NCBI GenBank assembly: GCA_900541675.1 | Contig: UQKU01000001.1 | Coordinates: 124,001-188,000, forward strand | Source of the DNA: an uncultured Collinsella sp. | GTDB lineage: Bacteria > Actinomycetota > Coriobacteriia > Coriobacteriales > Coriobacteriaceae | DNA length: 64,000 bases | Reading direction: 5' to 3' | Shown here: piece after piece, positions 48,326-58,634 of the stretch | How positions within the stretch are numbered: the first letter of the stretch is position 1 | Layout: each line of letters starts with the position of its first letter | The notes under the pieces: generated by a model | What the model was told of the DNA's origin: nothing | What the model saw: the letters and a program-made list of their open reading frames with translations, nothing else | The model's database searches: none | Translations under genes and position numbers: made by a program

Positions 48326-48997
48326 CTACTCCTTCGCCGAACCCGTACTTCCCGATTCGACGGTCCAGGGCATCTCATCCTCGAACAGCCATGTACGGGC
48401 AGACCCACTATCGCGTGCAGTCTGCGGGTCAGGCAAGCAGGTCTGTTTATAGGCATCTTGGATACACTGACCCATAAAATCGTTGAGCTCGGTCTGGTCG
48501 CCCTCCATGACATAGGCGACATCGCCGTCCATGATGTAGATGCCCGGACCCTCATTGCCCTCGTAGCCCGGATCGTACGAGACATCACATAACTTTGCGC
48601 CGTTTGCAGTGTCCAGCTCGATGGACGAGTGGCATCCGCCAACCATGTCGTTCGCTTTTGCCCGATAGGACGCATATCCGTACCAACGCTTAAATGTTTT
48701 GCCCTTGAGTAGCTCGGACGCCCTATCGATCAGGCTTGTATCCGTGGTATAGCGCATGGCCCCAAGCTGAATACGCGGATAATTGCTAATACCCAGCACA
48801 GCCGGCTGCTCATCAAAATCAACGGTAATGGTCTCGGGCTTGTCGTCGCCGGTCAGAAGTTCGACAGATTGAGTCACAGGCTTGACCACCGGCTCCGTCA
48901 CCGCAGCAGGTAGAAATGCCATACCGACAGCGCCCGCGCCAACCACAGCGATCGCAAGCGCCAAGACAATCAATCCAATACGGGCAGAACGGCTCAC
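48326..48997 (-). CDS. hypothetical membrane-anchored protein
   Basis: 223 residues if the GTG at 48997 is used (GGGGTG upstream); the frame is open to 49036. One N-terminal transmembrane helix (about 8-32) and an extracellular part with Cys residues (GGCHSS, LCDVSY, GQCIQD, TCLPD) that could form disulphides. No family is recognised. It is divergent from a similar-sized membrane protein at 49232 across one hairpin repeat. Confidence 0.68.
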   Translation of the reverse strand: MSRSARIGLIVLALAIAVVGAGAVGMAFLPAAVTEPVVKPVTQSVELLTGDDKPETITVDFDEQPAVLGISNYPRIQLGAMRYTTDTSLIDRASELLKGKTFKRWYGYASYRAKANDMVGGCHSSIELDTANGAKLCDVSYDPGYEGNEGPGIYIMDGDVAYVMEGDQTELNDFMGQCIQDAYKQTCLPDPQTARDSGSARTWLFEDEMPWTVESGSTGSAKE

Positions 48998-49087
48998 GGC
49001 AAAACACCCCACAATGCAAACCTTCGCCACCTGCACTAATGATGCCGCCAGCTAACACTATTACCAAAAGAAGCCGCGCGCTCCTCA

Positions 49088-49120
49088 CCACCACAAAGGG
49101 GACAGGCACCTTTGTGGTGG
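49088..49120. repeat. CCACCACAAAG hairpin repeat, copy 2
   Basis: CCACCACAAAG/CTTTGTGGTGG with loop GGGACAGGCAC, followed by TTTTCGAC. It lies in the gap between the divergent genes starting at 48997 and 49232. Confidence 0.85.
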
Positions 49121-49231
49121 TTTTCGACGCTAACGGTCGACCATCTCGCGCCATGAGATTAAACTTGAATTGTTCTCTGAACATATCCATTTCTGCCTAT
49201 CCTCAACAGATCTTTGTCTCGAGGAGCGCAT

Positions 49232-49900
49232 ATGAAGCCGTCTCATTCCACCGGTCGCAACGTCATCGCCATTCTCGCCATACCCATCGTGATGCTCTTC
49301 CTTATCGTCGCCACGCCCTTTTCCCTTGGCATCGCCTCGCCCTTCGATTTATGCGGAATGGTCGACGCCGGCTCGCGTGCCACCTCGCTCTCCTTTATCT
49401 GTCGCGGCGTGTTCTACGAAGATGGAATTCCCACCGGAATTTGGCGGTCAAAGTTGCCACTGCTCGGTCAGATCGACGGATGCTCCCCCTATTTCTGCCT
49501 TGGACCTCAGGCGCTAAACTATCTAATCGACGACCAGCCACTCGACTCCATCACCCTCGCCTACGACTACGCACCAAACACCGATGAGCGCCACATGAAC
49601 CAAGTCCTCGACAAGATGCTTGGACAGTGCGGGCTCACCGAGGAGGCCGGTCGAACCATCTATAGCAACCAGAAATTAAAGCGAACAGAACTCCGCCGTG
49701 TCGGAAAAATCAAAGGGCGAAACGGGGCCGCCTACTGGGATGCCTGGGCAACACGCGACAAGGGCGAATTCGGACACAGCACCTATATGGTCACTGTCTA
49801 CACCAAAGACGGAATTAAGGACAATGTTGACGATTTCGCGTCCTCCAAACTCGGCATCCCCAAAACAACCAAACCCGCCAACCCGGATGAAATCCTGTAG
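49232..49900 (+). CDS. hypothetical membrane-anchored protein
   Basis: 222 residues from the ATG at 49232 (GAGGAGCGCAT upstream). One N-terminal transmembrane helix (about 12-36) and an extracellular domain with several Cys (DLCGMVD, FICRGVF, GCSPYFCLG, GQCGL). Build resembles the divergent neighbour at 48326, suggesting a shared origin, but sequence similarity is weak. Function unknown. Confidence 0.68.
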   Translation: MKPSHSTGRNVIAILAIPIVMLFLIVATPFSLGIASPFDLCGMVDAGSRATSLSFICRGVFYEDGIPTGIWRSKLPLLGQIDGCSPYFCLGPQALNYLIDDQPLDSITLAYDYAPNTDERHMNQVLDKMLGQCGLTEEAGRTIYSNQKLKRTELRRVGKIKGRNGAAYWDAWATRDKGEFGHSTYMVTVYTKDGIKDNVDDFASSKLGIPKTTKPANPDEIL

Positions 49901-49953
49901 GGACATTTATTGAACTGTCCCTCAACGAGCGCGGCAATATCGAGCTCGCCCCA

Positions 49954-49986
49954 CCACCACAAAGGCGCCTGTCCCCTTTGTGGCGG
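49954..49986. repeat. CCACCACAAAG hairpin repeat, copy 3, inverted loop
   Basis: CCACCACAAAG/CTTTGTGGCGG with the loop read in the opposite orientation (GCGCCTGTCCC) to copies 1 and 2; followed by TTTTCGAC. Confidence 0.8.
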
Positions 49987-50080
49987 TTTTCGACAAAAAG
50001 AAGCCGCCCCATTAAGAGAAGCGGCTTCAAGCAAGTCTTTTTTAGCGTCCCTCAAGACCCAACGAGAACGCAGAAATGTA

Positions 50081-50154
50081 GCCCGGGGCTTACCCTTTCC
50101 CGAACGCGACCCTCGCGAAGCGCGTGAGCGAGCGGGAAAGGGTAAGCCCCGGGC
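50081..50154. terminator. perfect 22-bp-arm palindrome after the hydratase gene
   Basis: 50081-50102 (begins GCCCGGGGCTTACCC) and 50133-50154 are exact reverse complements; the 30-base interior also folds (CTCGCG/CGCGTGAG). It lies 16 bases after the hydratase stop. No T-tract. Confidence 0.75.
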
Positions 50155-50169
50155 GGACAATTAAGTGCG

Positions 50170-52470
50170 TTACTCGGCAGCGGCCTTGAACTTGTTGTAG
50201 TTGATCAGGCAGCCGGCCTTGACGATGGCACGCTCCTCTGCCGTCATATCGGCAATGTAGAGCTCAATCTGCTCGACCGCACCATCGGCGCGCACCACGT
50301 AGGCGGCGATGTCCTTCAGGTCGCCATCGAGCGCGGCACGGATACCCGGCACAAAGACGTAATCGCCCACCTCAAAGTTGGGCTCGGCCTCCATCTGGAA
50401 GGGCACCATGCCCCAGTTCATCACGTTGGAGCGATAGCGCTTGGTGGCGTACTCGTGGACGATGTTGGCCAGGCCGCCAATTACGCGCTGGCAGCTCGCG
50501 GCCTGCTCGCGGGCGCTGCCGTCGCCAGGCTTCTTGGCGTAAATCATGGAACCGAACTCGGTCGCCTTGGCATCGGCCGCGACACCCGCGCCGGCCAGCG
50601 CCTCAAACACACCGGCAAGCTCGGCATCGAACGCCGCCAGGTCGCCCGCGGACTCGCCGGCAACGCGACGCTTCTCCACAGCGTCGACCTCCTTGGAGCG
50701 ACCCACGTAGGCCGGGTCGCGGCGGCTCAGCGTAAACTCAGCCAGGCCCAGCGGGTTGGAGCGGAAGGAGCTCGTCTCGCCCGAGGGAATGAGCTCGTCG
50801 GTCGTGGTGACCGGGTCCATGATCTTGGAGCAAACCTTGAGCAGGATGTCGTCGCCGAGCGGCTCCATCGCGGGCCACGGCTTGATGTTGGGGCCTTCGA
50901 CCAGCTCGTCGGCAGGCTCCGCCTTGCCAAAGCCCCAGTACACGCGCTTCTTGTACGGCGCGTCGTCAAAGGTGTACTCGCAGGCCTCGTCCCAAGTGTC
51001 CTCGGGCAGGTCGGTCGCCGGCGTCAGGACGCCGCCGTTGGCAGCCGTTGCCGCAATGGAGCGGGCGTCCATCAGGGCCACGGCGCTCAGCTGGCCATTA
51101 CCCGGCTTGGAACCCTCGCGGTTGGGGAAGTTGCGCGTGGTGTGACGGATCGAAAGGCCGTTGTTGGCGGGCGTGTCGCCGGCGCCGAAGCACGGGCCGC
51201 AGAATGCCGTGCGCACGATTGCGCCGGCCTCCATGAGGTCGTAGATGTAGCCGCGGCGTGTAAGTTCGAGCGCCACGGGCTGGCTCGTGGGATAGACCGA
51301 CAGCGAGAACTCGCCGCAGCCGGTATTGGCGCCCTTGAGCACGCGGGCAGCCTGGACCACGGAGTCATAGTTGCCGCCCGAGCAGCCGGCGATAACGCCC
51401 TGCTGCACGTGCAGCTTGCCGTCGACGATCTTGTCGAGCAGGCTAAAGTGCGTCTTGCCCTCGCCGATCTTGGCGGCCTCGAGCTCCACCTCGTGCAGGA
51501 TGTCCTCGAGGTTCTCGTTGAGCTCGTCGATCTCAAAGCCGTTGGAAGGATGGAACGGCAGTGCGATCATGGGCTTGATGCTCGACAGGTCGACCTCGAC
51601 GCAACCGTCGTAGTAGGCGACATCGGCGGGCTTGAGCTCGCGATAGTCGTCGCCGCGGCCGTGCATGGTCAAAAACGCGTGCGTGTCCTCGTCGGTGGCC
51701 CAGATGCTCGACAGGCAGGTGGTCTCGGTGGTCATGACGTCAACGCCGTTGCGGTAGTCGGTCGTCATGCTCGCGATGCCCGGGCCCACAAACTCCATGA
51801 CATTGTTCTTGACGTAGCCCTTGGCAAAGACGGCGCGAATGATGGCGAGCGCCACGTCGTGCGGGCCGACGCCGGGGCGCGGGGCGCCCGTGAGGTAGAT
51901 GGCCACGACGCCGGGATAGGCGACATCGTAGGTGTCGCGCAGCAGCTGCTTTGCCAACTCGCCGCCGCCCTCGCCCACGGCTATGGTACCCAGGGCACCA
52001 TAGCGGGTGTGCGAGTCGGAACCCAGGATCATCTTGCCGCAACCGGCGAAGTTCTCGCGCATAAAGGAGTGGATGACGGCGATGTGCGGCGGAACGAAGA
52101 TGCCGCCGTACTTCTTGGCTGCGGAAAGGCCAAAGACGTGGTCGTCCTCATTGATGGTGCCGCCCACGGCGCACAGCGAGTTATGGCAGTTGGTGAGCAC
52201 GTAAGGCAGCGGGAACTGCTCCATGCCCGAAGCGCGCGCCGTCTGGATGATGCCGACAAAGGTGATGTCGTGGCTCGCCATGGCATCGAAGCGAATCTTG
52301 AGTGCCTCGGGGTCGCCCGACGTATTGTGTGCCTGGAGGATCGAATACGCGATGGTGCCGCGCTTGGCATCCTCGGGTGTCTGCGTAATACCGCGCTCGG
52401 CAGCCTCGGCCGCAGGCACAACCTCGCTGCCGCCGCGCAGGTAGATGCCGTCCTCGTACAGCTTGACCAT
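50170..52470 (-). CDS. aconitase-family hydratase
   Basis: 766 residues from the ATG at 52470 (GTGGGAGACAGT upstream, giving the start MVKLYEDGIYLRGG); an open frame continues to 52572. It has aconitase-superfamily features: SDSHTRYGAL, cluster Cys in AGCSGGNYDS and CGPCFGAGD, substrate region TRNFPNREG, and a C-terminal swivel with NWGMVPFQ. It is longer than the isopropylmalate isomerase subunits and resembles the YbhJ-type hydratases of unknown substrate. No citrate-cycle or leucine genes adjoin it, so the substrate is left open. Confidence 0.85.
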   Translation of the reverse strand: MVKLYEDGIYLRGGSEVVPAAEAAERGITQTPEDAKRGTIAYSILQAHNTSGDPEALKIRFDAMASHDITFVGIIQTARASGMEQFPLPYVLTNCHNSLCAVGGTINEDDHVFGLSAAKKYGGIFVPPHIAVIHSFMRENFAGCGKMILGSDSHTRYGALGTIAVGEGGGELAKQLLRDTYDVAYPGVVAIYLTGAPRPGVGPHDVALAIIRAVFAKGYVKNNVMEFVGPGIASMTTDYRNGVDVMTTETTCLSSIWATDEDTHAFLTMHGRGDDYRELKPADVAYYDGCVEVDLSSIKPMIALPFHPSNGFEIDELNENLEDILHEVELEAAKIGEGKTHFSLLDKIVDGKLHVQQGVIAGCSGGNYDSVVQAARVLKGANTGCGEFSLSVYPTSQPVALELTRRGYIYDLMEAGAIVRTAFCGPCFGAGDTPANNGLSIRHTTRNFPNREGSKPGNGQLSAVALMDARSIAATAANGGVLTPATDLPEDTWDEACEYTFDDAPYKKRVYWGFGKAEPADELVEGPNIKPWPAMEPLGDDILLKVCSKIMDPVTTTDELIPSGETSSFRSNPLGLAEFTLSRRDPAYVGRSKEVDAVEKRRVAGESAGDLAAFDAELAGVFEALAGAGVAADAKATEFGSMIYAKKPGDGSAREQAASCQRVIGGLANIVHEYATKRYRSNVMNWGMVPFQMEAEPNFEVGDYVFVPGIRAALDGDLKDIAAYVVRADGAVEQIELYIADMTAEERAIVKAGCLINYNKFKAAAE

Positions 52471-52636
52471 ACTGTCTCCCACTCTGCCCAAAAGATTTGG
52501 GCGCATAGCATACATTCGTTCAATATCGTGCCATAGAACGGTTGCGAGTGGGTTACGAATCTCTGCGTTCACTTTATCTCAGTAAAGCAGAGGACGAGTT
52601 AGGTCCTGGGGAGGCAGACTTAGACGCTCAAATGAC

Positions 52637-52700
52637 GAGAGTGGATAATCTCCCACTTTGAGCCTGCAAACAGGCAAAAAACGGGAGATTATCCACTCTC
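52637..52700. repeat. perfect palindrome with 18-bp arms
   Basis: GAGAGTGGATAATCTCCC (52637-52654) and its reverse complement (52683-52700), with an inner GCCTG/CAGGC hairpin. It is followed by a smaller inverted repeat (GGTACTCATT/AATGAGTGCC). It lies between the hydratase start and the hspR stop; may terminate the dnaK operon. Confidence 0.8.
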
Positions 52701-52740
52701 ATTCTGCAGGTACTCATTTAAGTCTGTCCCCAATGAGTGC

Positions 52741-53157
52741 CTACAGGTCGCCGCCCGTGCCCAGCAGTTTGCGCATGACTTGCTCGGGGTTGACCGAGCC
52801 GTCGCGCGGGGCCAGGGCGGTGATCTTCTTCTGCATCTTATACTCGTGCAGCTCGTCCTCGAGCTGGCGCACGCGGGCGCGGAGCTTTTCGTTCTCGCGC
52901 TCGCGCTCCTCGGCACGCTCCTTCATATCGAGGATGCGCACCACGCCGGCAAGGTTGATGCCCTCGTCAGTCAGCTGGTTGATGAGCTCCAGACGCTCGA
53001 TATCGGCACGCGAATACAGACGCGTGTTGCCGCCCGAGCGCTGGGGGTTCACCAAGCCCTTGGACTCGTAGACGCGCAGAGTCTGCGGGTGCATGCCGGT
53101 CAGCTCGGCCGCCACGCTGATCATGTACAGCGGTTTGTTCCTATTGTCCTCGGCCAT
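52741..53157 (-). CDS. hspR: heat-shock repressor HspR (MerR family)
   Basis: 138 residues. MerR-type winged HTH (about 10-80): YMISVAAELTGMHPQTLRVY, SGGNTRLYS. It then has a coiled coil (85-115) and a short tail. HspR represses dnaK operons in actinobacteria, often with DnaK as co-repressor. Last gene of dnaK-grpE-dnaJ-hspR, as in Streptomyces. Confidence 0.94.
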   Translation of the reverse strand: MAEDNRNKPLYMISVAAELTGMHPQTLRVYESKGLVNPQRSGGNTRLYSRADIERLELINQLTDEGINLAGVVRILDMKERAEERERENEKLRARVRQLEDELHEYKMQKKITALAPRDGSVNPEQVMRKLLGTGGDL

Positions 53158-53229
53158 GCTACCTGACCCCTTTCCGTCTCGTTATCGTCCATCATAAGCC
53201 CGCGGGCGTGGGCGTGCGCCGCGACCGCC

Positions 53230-54195
53230 CTAGTACGTCGCCTTGTAACGATTGACCTTCTCGCGATAGTCGCGCGTGTCGGCCTCGCGCAGCTTGGTCA
53301 TGGCATCGCGTTCATCGTCGGACAGGTTCGTGGGAACCTGCACCTTGATCTCGACGAGCAGCGCGCCCGTGCGGCCACGGTGCTTAACATCGGGCGCGCC
53401 CATCTCCTTAAAGCGGAACTTCTTGCCCGTCTGGGTGCCCGCCGGCACCTTCAGACGAACCGTCGCGCCGCCGGGTGTGGGCACATCCACCGTGCAGCCG
53501 AGCGCCGCCTCGTAAACCGAGATCGGTACCTCCATGGTCACATCGGCACCCTTGCGCTTAAACAGCGGGTGCTCCTCCACATGCGTGGTCACGACCAGGT
53601 CGCCGCGCTCGCCACCCGCAACGCCATACTCGCCGCGACGCTTGTAGCGTAGTTTGCCGCCGTCGACCGCACCTGCGGGAACCGAGACCGTAATGGTTTG
53701 CTGCTCGCCCGTCGAGGGAATGCGATAGGTGACCTTGTGCGTCACGCCGCGAAACGCGTCCTCGGCCGTCACGTCGACAGTCAGCGACAGGTCGCCGCCC
53801 TTGCGAGCACGGCTGCGACCCGCACCGGCACCGGCATTACCCGCAGCCCCGGCAAAGCCCGAGCCCCAATCGCTGCCCCAAGCGCCGTTGCCGCTAAAGA
53901 TGCTGTCGAAGATATCGCCCCAGCCGCTGGCGCCCGCGCCGGCACCGTAGCCGCCGCCATACGCGCCGCCCGCGCCCGGCATGCCGCCGAACATGAGCAT
54001 CTGGTCGTACTCTTTGCGCTTCTTCTCGTCCGAAAGCGTCTCGTAAGCCTCGCTAATCTCCTTGAACTTGGCCTCGTCGCCGCCGGCATCGGGGTGGTAT
54101 TTTTGCGCGAGCTTGCGAAACGCGCTCTTGATCTCTTTGTCGGAGGCGCTCTTGGATACGCCCAGGATGTCATAGAAGGTTTTGCCTGCAGCCAT
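53230..54195 (-). CDS. dnaJ: DnaJ-family co-chaperone, class B (no zinc finger)
   Basis: 321 residues. J-domain (5-70) with KYHPDAGGD, then a Gly-rich region (about 75-125), then two beta-rich C-terminal substrate domains. The four CxxCxGxG zinc motifs of canonical DnaJ are missing, as in CbpA/DnaJ2. It stimulates DnaK ATPase. A hairpin separates it from grpE. Confidence 0.92.
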   Translation of the reverse strand: MAAGKTFYDILGVSKSASDKEIKSAFRKLAQKYHPDAGGDEAKFKEISEAYETLSDEKKRKEYDQMLMFGGMPGAGGAYGGGYGAGAGASGWGDIFDSIFSGNGAWGSDWGSGFAGAAGNAGAGAGRSRARKGGDLSLTVDVTAEDAFRGVTHKVTYRIPSTGEQQTITVSVPAGAVDGGKLRYKRRGEYGVAGGERGDLVVTTHVEEHPLFKRKGADVTMEVPISVYEAALGCTVDVPTPGGATVRLKVPAGTQTGKKFRFKEMGAPDVKHRGRTGALLVEIKVQVPTNLSDDERDAMTKLREADTRDYREKVNRYKATY

Positions 54196-54265
54196 CGTAG
54201 CTCCTCTCCTGTTTCATCCACCGCTCAACGGGCGGCGGCTCATACTGTCATATGGCACTAGGCCA

Positions 54266-54299
54266 GAAAGGGCCCCGGGTGTTGCCCCGGGGCCCTTCT
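54266..54299 (-). terminator. hairpin between grpE and dnaJ
   Basis: GAAAGGGCCCCGGG/CCCCGGGGCCCTTC, a nearly perfect 13-bp stem four bases after the grpE stop. It may reduce expression of dnaJ and hspR relative to dnaK-grpE. Confidence 0.75.
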
Positions 54300-54302
54300 C
54301 AA

Positions 54303-55145
54303 TTACTCCTCGGTGCTCTCAGCCGTATCGGCCGCAGCATCCTCGGGCGCCGCTTCGGGCTCCGGTGCGGGGCGCTTCTCGCCACCGTAGGTCACCGTCA
54401 CCATCGCGGAGCGCAGGATGCGGTCCGCCATGCGGTAGCCCTTCTGGTACACGTCGTTGACGGTCTCGTCGTACTGCGATGCGTCCTCGACACGCCCCAC
54501 GGCCTGGTGCTCGAGCGGATCGAACGCCTCGCCCTTGGGGTCGATGGGCTCAACGCCCTCGTGCGCAAACACATCGAGCAGCTTGGCATGCACCGCATCA
54601 ACGCCATCGACGAACTGCTTAAAGTCGTCGGAAAGCTCCTGGCTACGGGCATGGTCGATTGCACGCTCGATATCGTCAACCACCGGCAACAGCGCGGTGA
54701 CAAGCTTCTCGGTCGCGCGCTCGCGCTCGGCGATACGCTCGCTGGCGGTGCGGCGACGGAAGTTCTCCCAGTCGGCCTGCAGACGGGCGGTACGCTCGGT
54801 GGCGTCCTTTGCCTTGTCCTCGGCGGCCTTCTGAGCCTCTGCCGCAGCATCGAGCTCGCTGCGTACGTCGGCAAGCTCCTTTTGGGCCTGCTCGAACTTG
54901 AGCTTAAAGTCGTTGTCGGCGGCTTCCTCACCGGCGCGGATAGCGGCTTCCACCATCTCGTCCTCGGTCATCGTCGCCTCCTTGTTGGAATCCTCTACCT
55001 GGTTCTCGGCAGCCTCGGCGGCCTCGGCCTCGTTGGCCTCGGTATCGTCGACGGCCTCTACGGGAATCTTCACGTCCTTCTCCTCAGAGTCAACGGGGGC
55101 GGCGCCAGCGGCGGCCGCCTCCGTGCGAGCTTTACGGGCGGACAT
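54303..55145 (-). CDS. grpE: nucleotide exchange factor GrpE
   Basis: 280 residues, long for the family because of an acidic, disordered N-terminus of about 90 residues and an acidic tail. The core has the long coiled coil (about 90-150) with ADWENFRRRTASERI and the C-terminal beta wing (DPLEHQAVGRVEDAS). It releases ADP from DnaK. It starts two bases after the dnaK stop. Confidence 0.95.
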   Translation of the reverse strand: MSARKARTEAAAAGAAPVDSEEKDVKIPVEAVDDTEANEAEAAEAAENQVEDSNKEATMTEDEMVEAAIRAGEEAADNDFKLKFEQAQKELADVRSELDAAAEAQKAAEDKAKDATERTARLQADWENFRRRTASERIAERERATEKLVTALLPVVDDIERAIDHARSQELSDDFKQFVDGVDAVHAKLLDVFAHEGVEPIDPKGEAFDPLEHQAVGRVEDASQYDETVNDVYQKGYRMADRILRSAMVTVTYGGEKRPAPEPEAAPEDAAADTAESTEE

Positions 55146-55147
55146 GA

Positions 55148-57040
<1,893 letters not shown>

Positions 57041-57142
57041 TAGAAATTCCCTCTCTCTTTTGCGTTCGCGCCGCCTCGACGATCTGTCGCGCGGCGCTTC
57101 GGCTTGTCTTTCAGGATGTAGTGTATCCCCTTATGGGCCGGA

Positions 57143-57176
57143 ATATACAAAATCTAAGTCAATTCATATAAGATTT
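57143..57176. promoter_or_regulatory. shared heat-shock operator/promoter, dnaK copy
   Basis: Minus strand reads AATCTTATAT-N5-GACTTAGATTT, then GTATAT as a -10-like box. Matches the clpB element at 48122-48156 in every conserved base. Located about 100-135 bases upstream of the dnaK ATG, leaving a long leader. Confidence 0.7.
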
Positions 57177-57304
57177 CTTATTGTTGAGAGTTTAGGTTCT
57201 TAAATGCGCAGGTAGATGCGCTGAATGAGTTCTCGGCAGATCTATTGAGATCTATGTAGAGATGGCTGAGGTTTGCGTCCGGGGGTGCCTGGGGGCCGTC
57301 TTGC

Positions 57305-57480
57305 GGCAAGCGCATCCCGGTTTGAGCGTAGATTCCGGGTCGCAGTTTCCGTCTGAAGGCTCAACCGGAAACCGTATCCCGTTTTGAGAGCTGATACCGG
57401 GTCGCAGTTTCCGCTAGCGGGCCCAACCGGAAACTGCGACCCGGTTTTCGGCCAAATAACGGGATGCCCTTTCCGCAGGC
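57305..57480. repeat. tandem hairpin repeat, copy 2
   Basis: CGGGTCGCAGTTTCCG units pair with CCGGAAAC(C/T)G(T/C)... units. One pair (57391-57445) is essentially perfect over 17 bases. Same family as 21888-22047. This accounts for most of the 650-base gap between dnaK and the ferredoxin gene. Confidence 0.75.
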
Positions 57481-57609
57481 GCGCTCAATAGGTCAATATT
57501 ACAAGTCACCTATAGCTAACATTTGCGCAGCTCAACGGCCCCACCTGCGCGTTTTTTAGTAAACCTTGGCATACTCGGCGAACGGTATGAAGATGCCGGC
57601 CAGAGGGTA

Positions 57610-57637
57610 TTGCAAACGGTCGCTCCCGTGGTATGTT
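57610..57637 (+). promoter_or_regulatory. possible ferredoxin promoter
   Basis: TTGCAA, 16 bases, TATGTT; about 60 bases upstream of the ferredoxin ATG. Confidence 0.45.
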
Positions 57638-57698
57638 TTTGCCCGAATCAAACCGGCGCGCATCGCCTGTAGCGTCGGTCAACAGAGAGGAAACTACC

Positions 57699-57884
57699 AT
57701 GGCTCATCCCGTAATTGATGCCGACGAGTGCATCGCTTGTGGCGTTTGCGTCGACTCCTGCCCCGCTGGCGTTCTGGAGCTCCAGGACGTCGCTACCGTC
57801 GCCGACGAGGACTCCTGCGTCGCCTGTGGCGCTTGCCAGGACGCTTGCCCCGCTGGCGCGATCACCGAGATCGTCGAGGAGTAA
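57699..57884 (+). CDS. 2[4Fe-4S] ferredoxin
   Basis: 61 residues from the ATG at 57699 (GAGAGGAAAC upstream). Two CxxCxxCxxxCP motifs (CIACGVCVDSCPAG and CVACGACQDACPAG) each bind a 4Fe-4S cluster. Clostridial-type low-potential electron carrier. Single-gene transcript with its own terminator. Possible partner of the Fe-S oxidoreductase or quinolinate pathway enzymes. Confidence 0.95.
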   Translation: MAHPVIDADECIACGVCVDSCPAGVLELQDVATVADEDSCVACGACQDACPAGAITEIVEE

Positions 57885-57926
57885 CAACTCCCCCACTTGC
57901 ACACTCAAAAGTACACCGTGCACAAA

Positions 57927-57963
57927 AAAGGAGGCTTCCGCATCGCCGCGGAGGCCTCCTTTT
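57927..57963 (+). terminator. ferredoxin terminator
   Basis: AAAGGAGGC-TT-CCGC pairs with GCGGA-GGCCTCCTTT, followed by TGTTTG. 42 bases after the stop. Confidence 0.88.
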
Positions 57964-58003
57964 GTTTGTACAGGCAGCTAATTGGGGACGGGGCTACCTT
58001 GGC

Positions 58004-58073
58004 AGTTGCGGTGGAATAGTTCCTGGCTCATTGCTTAGGTGCCGATTGTAGGAACTATTTCACCGCAACTTAT
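58004..58073. repeat. dispersed hairpin repeat, copy 2
   Basis: AGTTGCGGTGGAATAGTTCC and GGAACTATTTCACCGCAACT, 20-bp arms with one mismatch, then TAT. Same family as 195-262. It lies 16 bases after the niaR stop. Confidence 0.8.
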
Positions 58074-58088
58074 ATAGACAGTATCGGG

Positions 58089-58634
58089 TTAGGACAAATC
58101 ATCCTCGTAGGGCATTAAATCGGCAAGGTAGCCCTTCTCCTTGAGTATGGCCTCGATCTCGTCGAGGGTCTGCTCGTCCTCCGCCGCGATGCGATGGAAG
58201 TGGTAGCCGCTCGTCACCGTTAGTAGTGGAAAGCTCTTGCCGCTCTCGATATCGTGCAGGTAGCGCTCAACATCGCGACGATTGCGGATGTCCAGGTCGG
58301 CCGTGATCTTGCCGTACACACGATGGTTGACGATCACGTTGAGCACGGCGCCACCCGCGTCGACGATACTCGTAAGCTCGTCGCCCGCCTGCTCCACGCC
58401 GTGGCGCACCTTAACAAGACGCGTGGGCACGGCGGGGCTACTCGCGGCTTCCTGCAGCACGTAGCCGCGGTTGGTCGCCACGATATCGTGCCCATCGGCA
58501 CGCAACAGGGCAATATCCTGAACCACGACCTGACGGCTCACGCCAACCTCGCGGGCAAGTGCGCTGCCCGAAACGGGCTCCTTGGCTCCTTCGAGCACGC
58601 CCATGATGGCACGGCGACGCTCGCGGGCGTTCAT
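58089..58634 (-). CDS. niaR: NAD biosynthesis repressor NiaR (HTH + 3H domain)
   Basis: 181 residues. N-terminal HTH_11 (10-60, GSALAREVGVSRQVVVQDIALLR) and C-terminal 3H domain (70-175), named for three conserved His (here KVRHGVEQ, VNHRVYG, GYHFHR) that bind metal and nicotinic acid. NiaR (YrxA) represses NAD-synthesis and niacin-uptake genes when nicotinate is present. It overlaps the nadC stop by one base, closing the nad operon, so it is autoregulated. Confidence 0.93.
   Translation of the reverse strand: MNARERRRAIMGVLEGAKEPVSGSALAREVGVSRQVVVQDIALLRADGHDIVATNRGYVLQEAASSPAVPTRLVKVRHGVEQAGDELTSIVDAGGAVLNVIVNHRVYGKITADLDIRNRRDVERYLHDIESGKSFPLLTVTSGYHFHRIAAEDEQTLDEIEAILKEKGYLADLMPYEDDLS

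Noticed and set aside
48217..50154. CRISPR array suggested by several repeated palindromes
   Set aside because: The repeats are few, unevenly spaced, differ in sequence class and flank genes; no spacers or cas genes.
50455..52536. 693-codon plus-strand open frame
   Set aside because: Antisense to the hydratase gene, with shadow-like composition.
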